Both the position numbers and the translations under genes were made by a program. From Desulfobacterales bacterium (GTDB lineage Bacteria > Desulfobacterota > Desulfobacteria > Desulfobacterales > SpSt-501): a DNA stretch of 41,397 nt. Under the pieces are notes generated by a model, which worked only from the letters and a program-made list of their open reading frames with translations, was not told the origin of the DNA and ran no database searches. Positions 40,103 through 41,397 of the stretch are shown one piece after another. Numbering within the stretch: position 1 is the first letter of the stretch; each line of letters starts with the position of its first letter. Location: NCBI GenBank assembly GCA_025454255.1, contig JALOOU010000016.1:1-41397 (forward strand). Reading direction: 5' to 3'.

Positions 40103-40549
40103 TCAAAACCGATCGGTCGATCGCGTGGGGAACCACGCAGTCATACGGGGGACCCAACGAGCCACGTTCTTGGAATATTCCACGTGTTCATCACCGAATC
40201 GATTTTTAAGGCCCGGTTCCTCAATTAGCATAATATATAGCGTGGCCAGCCCCCAGAGGACCCCAGCCCAAATCAGAATACCAATAGAGCCAAAGAGGAG
40301 TGTTCCGGCCAGCAGGATTGCAAGGGCAGCCATAATCATCGGGTTGCGTACATAGGCGTGCGGTCCCTTGACAATCATATGCGTTGGTGGAGCCCATGGT
40401 ACAGGGGTTCCGTTGCCTAGATTGTAAAACAACATGATCGTCCATAAGGCAACAGCGCCGCCAACACAGGCAAGAAAGCAGGTAACCGCAACGACAACCA
40501 TGGATTCAGGGAAGTTTTTTCCGCAAAACCAGCGAATTGGCCCTGACAC
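40103..40549 (-). CDS. Isoprenylcysteine carboxyl methyltransferase-like membrane protein, possibly N-truncated
   Basis: Predicted 148 residues from a GTG at 40549 without a clear ribosome site. Three membrane segments are visible: VVVAVTCFLACVGGAVALW, MAALAILLAGTLLFGSIGI and ILIWAGVLWGLATLYIML. The family motif GPHAYVRNPMIM and the C-terminal EEPGLKNRFGDEHVEYSKNV, then WVPR, match the ICMT/PEMT-type methyltransferases that bind SAM in the membrane. Relatives are commonly 180-200 residues with an additional N-terminal helix, so this copy seems to have lost its first helix. It flanks the AT-rich accessory block; whether it is functional is unclear. Confidence 0.7.
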   Translation of the reverse strand: MSGPIRWFCGKNFPESMVVVAVTCFLACVGGAVALWTIMLFYNLGNGTPVPWAPPTHMIVKGPHAYVRNPMIMAALAILLAGTLLFGSIGILIWAGVLWGLATLYIMLIEEPGLKNRFGDEHVEYSKNVARWVPRMTAWFPTRSTDRF

Positions 40550-40672
40550 TTTAAGGATAATCGCCGTAGTCCAAAAGCACCACTATAGTTTGTTTCGGCT
40601 GCATCCTCAAACAACAGCGGCTGAATTGAATACAGCATCGGCCGTTGAGATAAACGCATGCCATGACACCGG

Positions 40673-41397
40673 CTATGGGTTGCACTCGGGGAGGGAGCGT
40701 CGGTAGTTCATCATCCCCGGCCGCGTGTACCCCTCGGGTATGACCTGTTTTTCCAGATAGCCCGCCACCTGGATCAGCCTCCCGATAATGCCGGTCCAGC
40801 CGGTCTGGTGGCTGGCGCCTAGCCCCGCGCCATTGTCGCCGTGGAAATATTCATAGAAGAGGATGTAGTCGCGCCAGTGCGGGTCGGTCTGGAATTTCTC
40901 GGCGCCCCCGTAAACCGGCCGGCGGCCCTCCGGGTTGCGCAGAAAGATGCCCTCAAGCCGATGAATGAGATCAAAGGCAACCTCGCTTAATGTCATGAAA
41001 CGACCGGAACCCGTCGGGCATTCTATTTTGAAGGACTCTCCGTAGTAGATATGCAGTTGGAAAAGCCCGCGGATGATGAGCAGGTTGACGGGAAACCAGA
41101 CCGGCCCGCGCCAGTTGGAGTTGCCCCCGAACATGCCCGTGTTCGACTCGGCCGGCAGGTACTCGACCCGGTACTCCTCGCCGTGCACATTGAATACATA
41201 GGGGTGGTCTTGGTGCCACTTCGACAGCGAGCGGATACCGTAAGGGCTCAGAAAGCGCTCCTCGTCGAGCATGCGCGCCAGCACCCGGCGCAGCTTGTCC
41301 TCGTTCAGGATACACAGCAGGTGGGTGCCGTTTTCGCCCGGCTTCTCCGGGGGGTGGATGGTGCTCAAGACCTGCTTGTGGCGGGTCAGAAATTCCC
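40673..41397 (-). CDS. GH63/MGH1-like glucosidase, C-terminal part (5' end outside window)
   Basis: Partial: 241 codons to the stop at 40673, with the open frame continuing off the right edge ([20 protein letters not shown] upstream of the first complete motif). The sequence matches the (alpha/alpha)6 C-terminal part of large MGH1-like or GH63 glucosidases. [19 protein letters not shown] is the active-site region, [20 protein letters not shown] and [11 protein letters not shown] the conserved end. The function is probably hydrolysis of alpha-glucosidic bonds in small glycosides or glucosylglycerate-type solutes. Complete family members reach about 800-900 residues, so most of the protein lies beyond the window. 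Confidence 0.87.
   Translation of the reverse strand, partial: EFLTRHKQVLSTIHPPEKPGENGTHLLCILNEDKLRRVLARMLDEERFLSPYGIRSLSKWHQDHPYVFNVHGEEYRVEYLPAESNTGMFGGNSNWRGPVWFPVNLLIIRGLFQLHIYYGESFKIECPTGSGRFMTLSEVAFDLIHRLEGIFLRNPEGRRPVYGGAEKFQTDPHWRDYILFYEYFHGDNGAGLGASHQTGWTGIIGRLIQVAGYLEKQVIPEGYTRPGMMNYRRSLPECNP

Noticed and set aside
1-41397. CRISPR arrays, tRNA or rRNA genes, and insertion sequences
   Set aside because: No regularly spaced repeats, no RNA-gene landmarks and no transposase motifs were found on either strand; the dispersed 3'-end repeat does not encode protein.

Overview
The window is GC-rich chromosomal DNA from an anaerobic or facultative bacterium, most plausibly a Desulfobacterota (delta-proteobacterial) lineage. 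That placement is inferred from gene content only: a strict-anaerobe-type hybrid cluster protein (hcp) with a divergent HcpR-like regulator, a lysine 2,3-aminomutase operon, a Bacillus-style four-subunit pyruvate dehydrogenase cluster, and HU and DksA proteins that look delta-proteobacterial to me. No rRNA, tRNA, CRISPR array or intact insertion sequence was found.

Layout. 1-2489: hcp (3' end outside the window) and a divergent Crp/Fnr regulator with an FNR/HcpR-like box between them. 2534-5622: a Cys-rich exported protein behind a palindromic operator, then a DUF2318 protein, an FtsX-type permease and a LolD/MacB-type ATPase, resembling part of the Campylobacter p19 iron module. 5647-8633 (minus): archease, RtcB RNA ligase and a tandem-domain universal stress protein. 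8775-10966: a zinc-type dehydrogenase convergent with an acyl-CoA dehydrogenase. 11290-16805: KhpA, then E1alpha, E1beta, E2 and E3 of a 2-oxoacid dehydrogenase. 16818-19498: thioesterase, dodecin, a decayed PIN toxin and an alpha/alpha-toroid protein. 19544-24970: MFS transporter, RlpA, GmhB, DUF1178, SH3-anchor protein and a CorC-type transporter. 25072-27834: HU, a small zinc ribbon and DksA (minus), then PilZ and YitT proteins (plus). 27916-33546 (minus): a tightly packed operon of lysine 2,3-aminomutase, two D-Ala-ligase-like ATP-grasp enzymes and a GNAT/deacetylase/GNAT fusion. 33883-35865: a CBM48 protein, then a PhoU-like DUF47 protein with a PiT phosphate permease. 36352-40549: an AT-flanked accessory block with a class III cyclase, a small protein split from it by a frameshift, a large NACHT/STAND ATPase, and a short isoprenylcysteine-methyltransferase-like protein. 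40673-41397: the 3' part of a GH63/MGH1-like glucosidase.

The two best candidates for an undescribed system are the kamA/ATP-grasp/deacetylase operon and the cyclase-NACHT block. In the first, the aminomutase keeps every lysine-specifying residue at the same spacing as the clostridial enzyme. With two peptide-bond-type ligases and an acetyltransferase/deacetylase fusion, this suggests a pathway to an acetylated beta-lysine conjugate. The second looks like a soluble-adenylyl-cyclase-like architecture split over separate genes, now carrying a small frameshift.

A dispersed structured element was also found. Two clear copies and one weaker copy each start at a stop codon, lie in the same orientation relative to the preceding gene, and share a core, while their outer arms differ in sequence but still pair.
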